Source: Streptococcaceae bacterium AM104-57 (GTDB taxonomy: Bacteria; Bacillota; Bacilli; Lactobacillales; Streptococcaceae). Taken from it: a stretch of DNA of 64,000 nucleotides. Positions 16,295 to 24,146 of this stretch are shown in pieces; position 1 is the stretch's first letter, and every line of letters begins with the position of its first letter. The position numbers were made by a program, and so were the translations under genes. A model generated the notes under the pieces. That model was given only the letters and a program-made list of their open reading frames with translations, was not told the DNA's origin and did not search any database. The stretch is from assembly GCA_027659245.1 (NCBI GenBank), contig JAQDPW010000003.1, positions 27,462-91,461 on the forward strand, written 5' to 3'.

Positions 16295-16323
16295 TTGACA
16301 TTTTCCCAAAATTCACATATAAT
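16295..16323 (+). promoter_or_regulatory. consensus sigma-70 promoter (TTGACA-17-TATAAT)
   Basis: Exact TTGACA at 16295-16300 and exact TATAAT at 16318-16323, with a 17-bp spacer. It points right, toward the repressor gene, but a terminator-like hairpin follows about 20 nt after the expected start. Confidence 0.75.
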
Positions 16324-16329
16324 TAAATT

Positions 16330-16385
16330 GCTACATTTAATCGTGTTAGTCAATGATTCGTTGTTGTCTGACACGTTTTTTATTA
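16330..16385 (+). ncRNA. candidate short RNA or attenuated leader in the ICE control region
   Basis: The consensus promoter at 16295-16323 should start a transcript near 16330. A hairpin (16342-16353 / 16364-16375, 12-bp stem with one G-T and one mismatch) followed by a six-T run would end it near 16382, giving about 55 nt. It could be a small regulatory RNA or an attenuator in front of the repressor operon. No product was recognised. Confidence 0.45.
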
Positions 16386-16407
16386 AATTTTCAAAGAACT
16401 TTTTTCT

Positions 16408-16453
16408 TTAACAACTTTTGTTGTTAAATATATAATACTACTTTTGTTGTTAG
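16408..16453 (+). promoter_or_regulatory. repressor promoter with overlapping operator repeats
   Basis: A palindrome ttaacaac-tttt-gttgttaa (16408-16427) includes a TTAACA -35 element, and TATAAT follows at 16431-16436 after 17 bp. The half-site cttttgttgtta is repeated at 16441-16452, just past the -10. This looks like an autoregulated repressor promoter for the HTH gene starting at 16503. Confidence 0.65.
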
Positions 16454-16502
16454 AAGTCAATAGTTTTTTTAAAATTTTTTTATTTTTTTTCGGAGATAAA
16501 AT

Positions 16503-16835
16503 ATGCTTGAAATCAGACTAAAAGAACTTCGTAATAAAGCTAATATAACTCAAAAGGAACTTGCAGAATCTATAAACACAAGTCAACAAAATATCGCTTT
16601 TTATGAAAAAGGAGAACGAAAACCAAAACATGATATGGTTGAAAAACTAGCAAACTTCTTCAATGTTTCAACAGAGTACCTTCTAGGTAAAACTGACATT
16701 CCTGAACCTGAATCAGATATTGACCTTGATTCTGCTATTGATAATTCAGTCGCTTATGATGGTACACCAATCACAGATAACGATAGAGAAATCATCAAAG
16801 ACTTCCTAAAAGACTATTTTGCAAACAAAAAATAA
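16503..16835 (+). CDS. ImmR-like XRE repressor of the ICE
   Basis: A 110-aa protein with a textbook Cro/CI helix-turn-helix (NKANITQKELAESINTSQQN, about residues 12-31, then IAFYEKGERKPK) and the common FNVSTEYLLGKTD ending, plus an acidic tail. It is followed after 2 nt by a HEXXH-type protein gene. This pairing matches ImmR-ImmA of ICEBs1 and similar pairs in ICESt-type elements, where the repressor holds the element silent until it is cleaved. The start ATG at 16503 follows CGGAGATAAAAT. Operator repeats overlap the promoter. Confidence 0.82.
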   Translation: MLEIRLKELRNKANITQKELAESINTSQQNIAFYEKGERKPKHDMVEKLANFFNVSTEYLLGKTDIPEPESDIDLDSAIDNSVAYDGTPITDNDREIIKDFLKDYFANKK

Positions 16836-16837
16836 GT

Positions 16838-17263
16838 ATGAACCTAAATAAAGTTATAAAAGAGATAGAACAATTAAATTGTAAAGTGATCACTCTTAAA
16901 AACTTAAACTCTAAAGGAAGATATATTCTTGTAAATAACCAACACTTTATTTTTCTTCGTTCCGACACAAGCGATATTGAAAAAATAAATGTACTTCTTC
17001 ATGAAAAACACCATTTAATCAATGATGATTGCAACAATTCACTTTCTCAAATTGATACTTTTAAAAGTCACATTGAAAACAACAGTGAAAAAGGACGAAT
17101 CCTTGATTTTATGAGTTTAGTGAATAGTGAATATCCAATAGATGAACACTTCAACTATCAAGACTACCTTAAAAATGCTGAAATTCCAGCCAGCTATGAA
17201 AACTACGTTAAAGAAATAGCTACAAATTTTTATAATGAAAACAAAAAAAATAACATTATCTAA
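16838..17263 (+). CDS. ImmA/IrrE-type metallopeptidase
   Basis: A 141-aa protein with HEKHH in VLLHEKHHLINDD (about residues 51-63), the zinc-binding motif of ImmA/IrrE peptidases. These enzymes cleave or inactivate the partner repressor and thereby induce the element. It is coupled to the repressor gene (2-nt gap) and ends before a terminator at 17249. The third zinc ligand is not certain by eye. Confidence 0.75.
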   Translation: MNLNKVIKEIEQLNCKVITLKNLNSKGRYILVNNQHFIFLRSDTSDIEKINVLLHEKHHLINDDCNNSLSQIDTFKSHIENNSEKGRILDFMSLVNSEYPIDEHFNYQDYLKNAEIPASYENYVKEIATNFYNENKKNNII

Positions 17264-17276
17264 TGATAGTGTTATT
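17249..17276 (+). terminator. Rho-independent terminator behind immA-like gene
   Basis: Arms aataacattatc and gatagtgttatt (17249-17260 / 17265-17276) pair with one wobble or mismatch around a TAAT loop, followed by T-run. It ends the repressor-protease operon. Confidence 0.65.
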
Positions 17277-17370
17277 TTTCTATTTCCGAACAAATTTTAA
17301 ATACCTGGTTGCACATTTTGACCCCAAAAGCGAATTAAATATCCAGGAATATCTGATTTTCCTTCGCTTT

Positions 17371-17661
17371 TTATTCTAAAATAACAGTGCCCCAAAGTTC
17401 ATCATTACAAGACACAAACAACTCATTATCCGTACTAGATAGAGAGAAAAATCCGCCTTTTCCCTTTTTACACAACATGAATTTAACAAAATAGACTTCT
17501 AAATCCCCTTCATATTCTTTGTTAATCGTCAGAACTTCATCAAAATCCATCTTATCTAACTGATTAGGATACTCTTTCAAAAAGTCCTTCACAAAATAAT
17601 TAAACTTTGAAACCATGTTTTTTGGAAGTCTATCATGATAACTTATTTCCTTAATTTCCAT
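17371..17661 (-). CDS. hypothetical protein, 96 aa
   Basis: A soluble 96-aa protein starting MEIKEISYHDRLPKNM, with no recognised motif. It follows the PemK-like toxin gene on the same strand after 10 nt, so it is likely cotranscribed with the toxin-antitoxin pair. It may be a third gene of that module or unrelated cargo. Confidence 0.5.
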   Translation of the reverse strand: MEIKEISYHDRLPKNMVSKFNYFVKDFLKEYPNQLDKMDFDEVLTINKEYEGDLEVYFVKFMLCKKGKGGFFSLSSTDNELFVSCNDELWGTVILE

Positions 17662-17671
17662 ATTCTATCTC

Positions 17672-18007
17672 CTAATCAACATTTGATAAAAAATCTTTCA
17701 AACGAACTATATCTCTATCAGTCAAACTCCCTATAATTTGAATTTTGATTTTCTTCCTATCTAATTCATATGCTTGAACAGTATCAATCCAAGAAGGTTT
17801 TTCTAAACCTGCTCTAAACCAATCAATAATTTCAAAATACTTTGACTTAATTCTATCCGATTTATTTTCATATTTTGTAGTCAAGCGATAAGTTTTAATA
17901 ACTTCATCATTAAACTCAATTACCATCGCAGGACGCGACTTTGAACCTGTTCCATCAGCATACTCAATTCTTGCAATCAATATTGAATATTCTTCTATTT
18001 TTTCCAT
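17672..18007 (-). CDS. PemK/MazF-type toxin-like protein
   Basis: A 111-aa protein with a stretch (YSILIARIEYADGTGSKSRP, then AMVIEF) that resembles the beta-barrel start of PemK/MazF endoribonucleases, in which a loop before an R-P dipeptide binds RNA. The start ATG at 18007 follows TTAGGAG. It lies directly after a RelB/DinJ-like antitoxin gene. PemK toxins cut mRNA. Pairing with a RelB-type ribbon-helix-helix antitoxin, instead of a MazE-type one, is uncommon. Assignment is by fold-level resemblance and context. Confidence 0.65.
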   Translation of the reverse strand: MEKIEEYSILIARIEYADGTGSKSRPAMVIEFNDEVIKTYRLTTKYENKSDRIKSKYFEIIDWFRAGLEKPSWIDTVQAYELDRKKIKIQIIGSLTDRDIVRLKDFLSNVD

Positions 18008-18027
18008 TCTTTCTCCTAATATAATCA

Positions 18028-18312
18028 TTATTCATCGAAGAATTTATCAATATCTTCTTGTTTACTAAAGTCAAGTTTAACCAGTTTCGACTTTTCTTTC
18101 ACTAATCTTTGAATATCTTTTTTTGCCTGTTCCACTTCTTCTTTTGTATACTCTCTTTCATACAAACCAATCTTAAAAGGAATACTTTTAGTCAAAACAC
18201 TTTGCTTCAAAAACAACTTTACAGCAGTTGTCATATCTAATCCCAATTCACTAAAAACTTCAGTAGCATCTTTTTTTAATTTATCATCTACTCTTACAGC
18301 AATTTGTGACAT
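18028..18312 (-). CDS. RelB/DinJ-family antitoxin
   Basis: A 94-aa protein. The N-terminus MSQIAVRVDDKLKKDATEVF followed by LGLDMTTAVKLFLKQSV is the classic ribbon-helix-helix start of RelB/DinJ antitoxins (compare the chromosomal copy at 23692). I chose the ATG at 18312 behind AAGGAG. The antitoxin would bind its own promoter and the toxin encoded 20 nt downstream. It lies at the presumed chromosome-side end of the ICE, which suits a maintenance role. Confidence 0.85.
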   Translation of the reverse strand: MSQIAVRVDDKLKKDATEVFSELGLDMTTAVKLFLKQSVLTKSIPFKIGLYEREYTKEEVEQAKKDIQRLVKEKSKLVKLDFSKQEDIDKFFDE

Positions 18313-18604
18313 AGTAATTCTCCTTAATTTATTCTGTATGTCTATTGTATCACTTTCAGAAAGACAATTCAAATTTTTCTATCTATAAATACAAAATAAA
18401 ATAGACCAGTTTCCTGATCTACTTTATTCTATATTCATTGACTTTAATTTTCTTTTTGATCATAGTTTGGTCAACCACTGGTCAATTTCCTTAAATTCAA
18501 TACTAACTAGCGTGTGATAATATCTTGATTCAATCGCTTTTTACTTATTTATTTTAACTTATTTTAACGCTAATTTACATGCAGGGGGCATCTAAATCAA
18601 CAGG

Positions 18605-18630
18605 AAAAAGCCTTAATTTCAAGGCTTTTT
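18605..18630. terminator. Rho-independent terminator (either strand)
   Basis: Perfect 10-bp stem aaaaagcctt / aaggcttttt (18605-18614 / 18621-18630) followed by more T residues on the plus strand. It lies in the presumed junction region. Confidence 0.6.
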
Positions 18631-18673
18631 TTGCTTGTCAAAAAAATCTCTTCCATACTTTTCACCACTTAAA

Positions 18674-18699
18674 AAGCGAGCCATCAGTATGACTCACTT
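18674..18699 (-). terminator. terminator of the lipoprotein gene
   Basis: An 11-bp stem with two G-T pairs (18674-18684 / 18689-18699), 4-nt loop, and TTTTTAAG after it on the minus strand, directly behind the lipoprotein stop codon. Confidence 0.65.
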
Positions 18700-18712
18700 C
18701 TTCTTTTCACTC

Positions 18713-19261
18713 TTAATTACGGTAAAAATGACTATCTTTGTCGCTTGGTGATTGGCCGATTGCCAAGACGTCTTGGCTACCGTCTGTACCTGTTAATTCA
18801 TTTTGGACTCCAGCTGGAATAAAGATCAGGCGTGCTCCTTCTCCGCCTCCAACAAGATGAATTCCTGTCAGATAGTAACCATCCTTCTCCTCTACTTGAT
18901 CCATCTCATATTTAAAAGTTCCCTTTGAGCTTTGAATCATCACAATGCCGTCAGCTGTAATCGTAGCTGTTGTTCCTGCATAGTTTTCCCACGTTCCAAG
19001 GAATTTAGAATAATCTTTTTGATTTTCCGTCTTTGTCTCAGTTTGAGTAGCTGTAGCGCTTGAAGAATTTGTATCAGACTTCTGTTCCTCTTTTTGGCTA
19101 GCTTCTGTTTTACTTGATGACTCCTTAGTTACTTTAGAAGAAGCCTCTTTACTTGAAGATGCTGTAGTTTTTTCAGCATTTCCTCCACAAGCAGCTAATG
19201 TTAAGACCGCCAGCAAAGCAAGAGCTGAAAGACTAGTGTAACGCAATGTTTTGTTTTTCAT
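18713..19261 (-). CDS. surface lipoprotein with C-terminal DUF6287-like domain
   Basis: A 182-aa protein with a lipoprotein signal ending LAACGG (lipobox, Cys about residue 25), a Ser/Thr/Lys/Glu-rich spacer (about 27-80) and a small C-terminal domain (about 82-182) beginning DYSKFLGTWENYAGTTATI, which resembles the DUF6287-type domains of streptococcal lipoproteins. It is anchored to the outer membrane face and may bind a ligand, but the function is unknown. It stands alone between queA and the ICE end, with a queA terminator upstream and its own terminator downstream. Confidence 0.75.
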   Translation of the reverse strand: MKNKTLRYTSLSALALLAVLTLAACGGNAEKTTASSSKEASSKVTKESSSKTEASQKEEQKSDTNSSSATATQTETKTENQKDYSKFLGTWENYAGTTATITADGIVMIQSSKGTFKYEMDQVEEKDGYYLTGIHLVGGGEGARLIFIPAGVQNELTGTDGSQDVLAIGQSPSDKDSHFYRN

Positions 19262-19401
19262 AAAAATCTCCTTTTGAAATGATGACCCAGTTTAGTCTGA
19301 ATCTAAAATGGCTAGTCCGAAATTACATATATTTTTGACGGCTAACCTGTAGTTTTCAGTGTATCATTTATTTCCATATAACTCAATAGCTATTTGACAT
19401 C

Positions 19402-19432
19402 AAAAAAGGCTAATCCAATCAGGAATTAGCTC
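19402..19432 (-). terminator. terminator of queA
   Basis: Arms GGCTAAT-CC and GG-AATTAGC (19408-19416 / 19421-19430) form a hairpin with a TTTTTT tract on the minus strand, 9 nt after the queA stop. Confidence 0.55.
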
Positions 19433-19440
19433 TTCTATTT

Positions 19441-20478
19441 TTAGTAGATAAACATGGCATCGCCAAAGCTAAAGAAACGGTACTTTTGGTCGATAGCATG
19501 TTGGTAGGCTTCTAAGACCAATTCACGGCCTGCAAAGGCAGATACTAGCATGACCAAGGTAGACTTCGGCAAGTGGAAATTAGTAGAAAAAGCATCCACA
19601 ACCTTCCAGTCATAGCCTGGTTTGATAAAGATATTGGTCCAACCAGAGTCTGCTTGGATTTGCCCATCAAACTTGCTTCCGATAGTCTCTAGCGTACGGA
19701 TAGAGGTTGTCCCCACAGCAATGACACGACCACCATTTTCCTTGACCTGTCGCAAGGTTGCTGCAGCTTCCTCAGACAATTGATAAAACTCTGAGTGCAT
19801 CTCATGTTCATCCAAATTATCTACTGAAACAGGTCTAAAGGTCCCAAGCCCAACGTGCAAGGTCAAGTAAACTAGGTGAACTCCTTTTTGCTGGATTTCT
19901 TCCAGTAATTCCTTGGTAAAATGCAGGCCTGCAGTCGGGGCAGCAGCTGAGCCACTCTCCTTAGCATAGACTGTCTGGTAACGTTCACGGTCATCCAACT
20001 TTTCATGGATATAAGGAGGCAAGGGCATTTCACCAAGACTTTCAAGTACTTCTAGGAAAATTCCTTCATACTCAAAACGGACAATACGGCCACCATGGGT
20101 TAATTCCTCGGTCACAACTGCACTTAGTCGACCATCACCAAAGACGATTCGAGCTCCAACCTTGAGGCGTTTGGCAGGTTTTGCCAAGACTTCCCATTCG
20201 TCTCCCGCTGTATTTTTCAAGAGTAAGAGTTCAACGTGACCCCCTGTTTCTTCCTTTTGACCATGAAGTCGAGCTGGGAGTACGCGGGTATCATTCATCA
20301 CCAGGGCATCACCTGGCTCTAGCATGTCAATAATAGAGTGAAAATGGCGATCTTGAAATTCTCCAGTCTGGCGATTGACCATCAAGAGTTTCGAGGCATC
20401 CCGCTTTTCCAGAGGCGTCTGTGCAATCAATTCCTCTGGCAAGTGAAAATCAAAATCATTTGTATTCATTGTAGTCAT
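19441..20478 (-). CDS. queA: S-adenosylmethionine:tRNA ribosyltransferase-isomerase
   Basis: QueA transfers and isomerises the ribosyl part of AdoMet to 7-aminomethyl-7-deazaguanine in tRNA, the step that makes epoxyqueuosine. The 345-aa protein is full length and very like streptococcal QueA. Visible family stretches include [20 protein letters not shown] near the start, [15 protein letters not shown] (about residues 174-188) and [10 protein letters not shown] (about 207-216), which are strongly conserved. The start is either 20478 (AAAGGAAAT in front) or the ATG three codons later. It is transcribed alone toward the lipoprotein gene. Confidence 0.95.
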   Translation of the reverse strand: MTTMNTNDFDFHLPEELIAQTPLEKRDASKLLMVNRQTGEFQDRHFHSIIDMLEPGDALVMNDTRVLPARLHGQKEETGGHVELLLLKNTAGDEWEVLAKPAKRLKVGARIVFGDGRLSAVVTEELTHGGRIVRFEYEGIFLEVLESLGEMPLPPYIHEKLDDRERYQTVYAKESGSAAAPTAGLHFTKELLEEIQQKGVHLVYLTLHVGLGTFRPVSVDNLDEHEMHSEFYQLSEEAAATLRQVKENGGRVIAVGTTSIRTLETIGSKFDGQIQADSGWTNIFIKPGYDWKVVDAFSTNFHLPKSTLVMLVSAFAGRELVLEAYQHAIDQKYRFFSFGDAMFIY

Positions 20479-20508
20479 ATTTCCTTTTCTTTTCTAATGT
20501 ACTTATGA

Positions 20509-21417
20509 TTAGCTATCAAAACGAACTTCTTCAAGTAAATACTCGATGAAGCGTTCACCCATCTTAGATAAGCTCGTTTTCTCATGCTGGATATAAACCA
20601 GTTCAATAGGATCATCAATATCTAGAGGAATGGAAACAATATTGTCCCCATTAAGATTACTATTGAGGATACCTGTCGCGATGGTATAGCCGTCCAAACC
20701 AATCAAGAGATTAAACAAGGTCGCACGGTCACTAACCACGATGGATTTCTTGTGGTGTTCTTGTGACAAAATCTCTTCTGAGAAATAGAAGGAATTATGG
20801 GTTCCTTGGTCATAGCTCAAGTAAGGGAAGTCTTCTAGGTCTGCCAACTGCACCTTATCTTTTTTGGCAAGTGGGTTAGACTTGCTGACAAAGATATGGG
20901 GCTGCGCTGTAAAGAGAGGATGGGCCACTAGATGATTGTCATCCAACATCTTCGAAAGAACATCTCGGTTATAGCTATTTAAAAAGAGGACCCCTACTTC
21001 ACTACGGAAGTTCTTGACATCATCGATAATCTCCCAAGTTCTGGTTTCACGCAAAAAAAGCTCATACTTTTCCATATCGCTCTTCTTGAGCAAGGAAACA
21101 AAGGCATTCACCACGAAGGCATAGTGCTGCGAAGACACACTAAAAAGCTCGCGATGAGCGATTGGGTTCTTATAGCGTTCTTCTAGAAGTTGCGTTTGCT
21201 CGACAACCTGACGGGCATAGGATAGAAACTCCATCCCATCACGTGTGAGGGTGATTCCTTTAGGATTTCGGATGAAAATCTCAATTCCCATCTCATTTTC
21301 TAGATCACGAACTGCATTTGATAGACTCGGTTGTGTAATGAAAAGTTGCTTGGCAGCCTCATTCATCGAACCAGTCTCTACGATTTTGATAATATAGTGT
21401 AATTGTTGAATTCTCAT
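20509..21417 (-). CDS. LysR-family regulator, MtaR/CpsY type
   Basis: A 302-aa LysR protein. N-terminal winged helix (MRIQQLHYIIKIVETGSMNE, then AAKQLFITQPSLSNAVRDLE) and a C-terminal effector domain. It is strikingly similar along its length to MtaR of group B streptococcus and CpsY of other streptococci, which control methionine uptake and other genes and affect survival in hosts. I chose the ATG at 21417. An upstream reading has no support. It lies alone, 30 nt from queA on the same strand, with a repeat element upstream. Confidence 0.85.
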   Translation of the reverse strand: MRIQQLHYIIKIVETGSMNEAAKQLFITQPSLSNAVRDLENEMGIEIFIRNPKGITLTRDGMEFLSYARQVVEQTQLLEERYKNPIAHRELFSVSSQHYAFVVNAFVSLLKKSDMEKYELFLRETRTWEIIDDVKNFRSEVGVLFLNSYNRDVLSKMLDDNHLVAHPLFTAQPHIFVSKSNPLAKKDKVQLADLEDFPYLSYDQGTHNSFYFSEEILSQEHHKKSIVVSDRATLFNLLIGLDGYTIATGILNSNLNGDNIVSIPLDIDDPIELVYIQHEKTSLSKMGERFIEYLLEEVRFDS

Positions 21418-21526
21418 GCTTTTATTGTACCATACTTGAGGCAATATAAAAAGAACCAGTCACTGAAAGGTCTGTAGCTAAGCTTAGATGAGTGCTTTCA
21501 AATGACTTTATATAGCGACCTAAAAA

Positions 21527-21709
21527 GAGAGAGTGAGACAGAAATCGGTAATTCGTTAGAATTCGATTTCGTCGTCCCACCTCCGCACAGTTGAGTAGGG
21601 CTGTAAAAGCTGATGAAATCAGCGTAGTAGAGCCCACTCAACCACTGCGTCTTGATCGGCAATCCAAAGACAATTGAGAGGCTAGGACTTTTGTCCCAGC
21701 CTCTCTCTT
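21527..21709. repeat. structured interspersed repeat, copy 1
   Basis: About 183 bp nearly identical to 38504-38680. It folds as several hairpins: a long one whose arms include gtgggac and gtcccac, a multi-stem one with gttgagt / actcaac, gggct / agccc and gctgat / atcagc, and a last one near gaggct-ggac / gtcc-agcctc. Point differences preserve the stems. I do not know its family name. It lies between the LysR gene and the GlsB gene. Confidence 0.75.
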
Positions 21710-21744
21710 ATTCTTTAAAGTTAATCTGCCTTCCATAGCGAAAC

Positions 21745-21975
21745 TTAGCTTCCTCTTTCCCAGAAAATGGCCAGCAAAATCATAGCCCCGAGAACTGATG
21801 GGATAATGGCTGTACCGCTTAGACTTGGTCCCCAAGAACCAAAGATTAATTGTCCTAAAAAGGCACCAATCCAGCCGAGAAACATTTTCCCGAAGCAGCC
21901 CATTCGTTCTCCACGATTGGTGATAGCTCCTGCTAGTAGTCCGATTAAAAGCCCGACAAACATACTTCCAATCAT
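21745..21975 (-). CDS. GlsB/YeaQ/YmgE-family membrane protein
   Basis: A 76-aa protein with three hydrophobic helices and the family pattern of small Gly-rich transglycosylase-associated proteins: FVGLLIGLLAGAITN near the start, MGCFGKMFLGWIGAFLGQ in the middle and ILLAIFWERGS at the end. These proteins are linked with envelope stress. Start ATG at 21975 follows AGGAGAAACT. A longer overlapping frame at 21638-21997 is spurious. It follows pepS after 9 nt and may share its transcript. Confidence 0.85.
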   Translation of the reverse strand: MIGSMFVGLLIGLLAGAITNRGERMGCFGKMFLGWIGAFLGQLIFGSWGPSLSGTAIIPSVLGAMILLAIFWERGS

Positions 21976-21984
21976 AGTTTCTCC

Positions 21985-23226
21985 TTAAATTGCCCAATCT
22001 CCATTGCGGAAGAGTGGTACGCGTGTTCCATCCTCACGGATACCATCGATATCCATTTGGCTCGAACCAATCATAAAGTCAACGTGAACATCAGAACGGT
22101 TAAGTCCTGCAGCTTCAAGCTCTTCTTCAGTCATCTCAGCTCCACCAACAACGCTAGTTGCGTAAGCTGCACCAATAGCCAAGTGGTTTGAAGCATTTTC
22201 ATCGAAAAGAGTGTTAAAGAAGGTAATACCTGACTGAGAAATTGGACTTGGATCTGGTACCAAGGCACACTCACCCAAGGCACGTGCACCAGCGTTCTTA
22301 AAGACGAGGTCCTTCATTACTTGATCACCTTTTTCAGCAGTGATATCAACGATTTGACCATTTTCAAAGGTCACCTTGATGCCTTCGATGATATTTCCAT
22401 TGTAGCTAAGAGGTTTTGTAGAAGTGACATAACCATCTGCACGACGGAAATCAGGGGCTGTAAAGACTTCTTCTGTTGGCATATTTGGCAAGAAACCTTC
22501 GCCTTGAGCATTGATAGCTCCGGCAGATTCCCACACGTGGTTCTTCGGCAAGCCAAGTGTCAAGTCTGTTCCAGGAGCAGTGTAGTGAAGAGCTGAGAAT
22601 TGCTCTTTATTCAGCATTTCCGCCTTGCTCTTGAGGATAGCAGCATGTTTTTCCCAAGCCTTAACTGGATCTTCTTCGTAGATACGGCAAGTCTTAAAGA
22701 TTTGGTCCCAAAGGAGATCGACTGCTTCTTCGTCGCTTGCAGCATTTGGAAAGACTTTCTTAGCCCACTCTAATCCAGCAGCGGCTGCTACAGTCCAGCT
22801 AACCTTGTTAGATTGAGTTGCGATACGCATTGGCTTCATAGCCATTCCCATCGCTTTAGCAGAAGCTGAGAGTTTTTCAGCATCCACTCCGTTCAAGGCA
22901 CCTGGATCAGAAGAACGAACACCGAGACGACTTGCTTTATTTTCAAGAAGGTAGTTCATCTCAGCAATCTTGTATTCTGGTACATTGTCCAAACGCTCCA
23001 TCGGCGCGTGAAGGAATTTCTCACGGTTTACAAAGTCATCTGCCCATTGAACGATGACTTCGTGCGCTCCAAGTGCATAGGCTTCTTTAACGATTAAGTG
23101 AGCCAACTCACGTTGCTCCACATCAATCGAGAGAGTCAAGGTATGACCAGATTGCACGTTCACTCCGTTTGCAACCAAAAGCTTAGCGTATTTTTCTAGA
23201 TTTTCTTTAAAATTTGGTAAAACCAT
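21985..23226 (-). CDS. pepS: aminopeptidase PepS (M29 family)
   Basis: PepS removes N-terminal residues, including aromatic and basic ones, from peptides in the cytoplasm. The 413-aa protein is full length for the M29 thermophilic-aminopeptidase family. Conserved stretches are visible: ALGECALVPDPSPIS (about residues 315-329), NASNHLAIGAAY (about 341-352) and VHVDFMIGS (about 382-390), which carry metal-binding Glu, His and Asp residues. A small 50-aa gene lies 21 nt upstream and polC, fusA and rpsG follow further on, a gene order like that of the pneumococcus. Confidence 0.94.
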   Translation of the reverse strand: MVLPNFKENLEKYAKLLVANGVNVQSGHTLTLSIDVEQRELAHLIVKEAYALGAHEVIVQWADDFVNREKFLHAPMERLDNVPEYKIAEMNYLLENKASRLGVRSSDPGALNGVDAEKLSASAKAMGMAMKPMRIATQSNKVSWTVAAAAGLEWAKKVFPNAASDEEAVDLLWDQIFKTCRIYEEDPVKAWEKHAAILKSKAEMLNKEQFSALHYTAPGTDLTLGLPKNHVWESAGAINAQGEGFLPNMPTEEVFTAPDFRRADGYVTSTKPLSYNGNIIEGIKVTFENGQIVDITAEKGDQVMKDLVFKNAGARALGECALVPDPSPISQSGITFFNTLFDENASNHLAIGAAYATSVVGGAEMTEEELEAAGLNRSDVHVDFMIGSSQMDIDGIREDGTRVPLFRNGDWAI

Positions 23227-23247
23227 TCTGTTTTCTCTTTTCTATTT

Positions 23248-23400
23248 TTATTTTTCTTTCAAAGCAGAAAATAATCCTGCCAAAGCAATAGCACCTGACA
23301 AGAGTGCTGTCGATAGAAGGATTGTCTGATCAGCAAGTTCCAATTGATACTCAAACACCTTCTCAGCTGGCTTGTCTTCCGCAAAAATTCTTAGTTTCAT
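23248..23400 (-). CDS. small membrane-associated protein, 50 aa
   Basis: A 50-codon frame from ATG at 23400 with AAGGGGG upstream. It starts MKLRIFAEDKPAEKVFEYQL and ends in one hydrophobic helix (about residues 24-45) and a KEK tail. Good start site, codon use like its neighbours and a position between the yafQ-like toxin gene and pepS support a real gene. Function unknown. Confidence 0.65.
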   Translation of the reverse strand: MKLRIFAEDKPAEKVFEYQLELADQTILLSTALLSGAIALAGLFSALKEK

Positions 23401-23420
23401 GAGAACCCCCTTAAAATTCA

Positions 23421-23699
23421 TTAAAATAAATCACTATGACTTCCTGTCCTCAGCAAGTTTAAAATCAATTCCGACTTGTCTATTTTATAGACCAAAAGCC
23501 AATCTGATTGGATATGACACTCACGAACCCCTTTAAAATGTTTGGAGGTCGTCAATTGATGATCGCGGTATCTAGCAGGAAGTTCTTTTTCTTGAACTAA
23601 AAAATTCAATACTTCTTCTAATAATTCTGCCTTCAACCCACGCTTCATAGCCAACTTAAAATCTTTTTTAAACTGTTTATGGTAACGAATCTTAAGCAC
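23421..23699 (-). CDS. yafQ: YafQ/RelE-family mRNA interferase toxin
   Basis: A 92-aa protein. It starts MLKIRYHKQFKKDFKLAMKR, the RelE/YafQ opening strand and basic helix, and carries the LPARYRDHQL, GVRECHIQSDWLLVYKID and LLRTGSHSDLF segments typical of YafQ toxins, with conserved histidines and the C-terminal TGSHSDLF. YafQ cuts mRNA on the ribosome. Its start overlaps the antitoxin gene by 8 nt. Confidence 0.9.
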   Translation of the reverse strand: MLKIRYHKQFKKDFKLAMKRGLKAELLEEVLNFLVQEKELPARYRDHQLTTSKHFKGVRECHIQSDWLLVYKIDKSELILNLLRTGSHSDLF

Positions 23700-23955
23700 G
23701 CAAGTCCTCCATCAAGTCTGAGACTGATTCAAAAGACTGACTCATATTACGATTTTGGTCTAAATCCGTTAGTACTTGGAGCAATTTCCGATTCTCATCA
23801 AGCCTAACATCAAAAGGCAAACCCTGATATTGAATTGCCTGACGAAGGAAAATATTGATAGCTGTTGTCATATCCATTCCTAAATGATTAAAAACCTGTT
23901 GGGCCTGCTCCTTAACCTCACTATCCAAACGAATACTCATACTCGTCTTTGGCAT
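23692..23955 (-). CDS. dinJ: DinJ/RelB antitoxin
   Basis: An 87-aa antitoxin with the ribbon-helix-helix start MSIRLDSEVKEQAQQVFNHL followed by GMDMTTAINIFLRQA, close in layout to the ICE antitoxin at 18028-18312. It precedes and overlaps the YafQ toxin gene by 8 nt. The complex should repress its own promoter, located in the gap before the divergent ABC transporter gene. Confidence 0.9.
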   Translation of the reverse strand: MPKTSMSIRLDSEVKEQAQQVFNHLGMDMTTAINIFLRQAIQYQGLPFDVRLDENRKLLQVLTDLDQNRNMSQSFESVSDLMEDLRA

Positions 23956-24146
23956 ATTCTCACCCTCTTTCTATAGACTATTTTAACAAAAAAGAAAGCT
24001 AATGTAAACTCATTGGATATACAATGGATAGCTATAAGCTAAAATATAGTAAAGAAATAAAATTAATGTCCCAAATATGGGAGATCTCAGTCTGAGTTTT
24101 AGTTTTAGAATATAATGTTGCTATCATAGATTAAGAGGTGAAAAAT

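Larger units (their letters stand above)
18313..18712. other. presumed ICE-chromosome junction region, no gene
   Basis: A 400-bp stretch between the ICE antitoxin gene and the chromosomal lipoprotein gene. It holds two terminators (18605-18630 and 18674-18699) and AT-rich sequence. The element must end somewhere here, but no tRNA end or known gene 3' end was recognised, and the matching direct repeat would be outside the window. Confidence 0.4.

Noticed and set aside
20479..20508. queA and LysR gene as a functional operon
   Set aside because: They share strand and a short gap (30 nt), but no sequence feature shows joint control. Their functions are unrelated, so I did not claim it.
21422..21637. 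71-aa frame and the matching N-terminal extension of mutS (38482-38613)
   Set aside because: Both are translations of the structured repeat. MutS has a normal start with a ribosome site at 38481.
21638..21997. 119-aa frame overlapping the GlsB gene and the pepS end
   Set aside because: It is out of frame with a clear GlsB-type protein that has a good start site.
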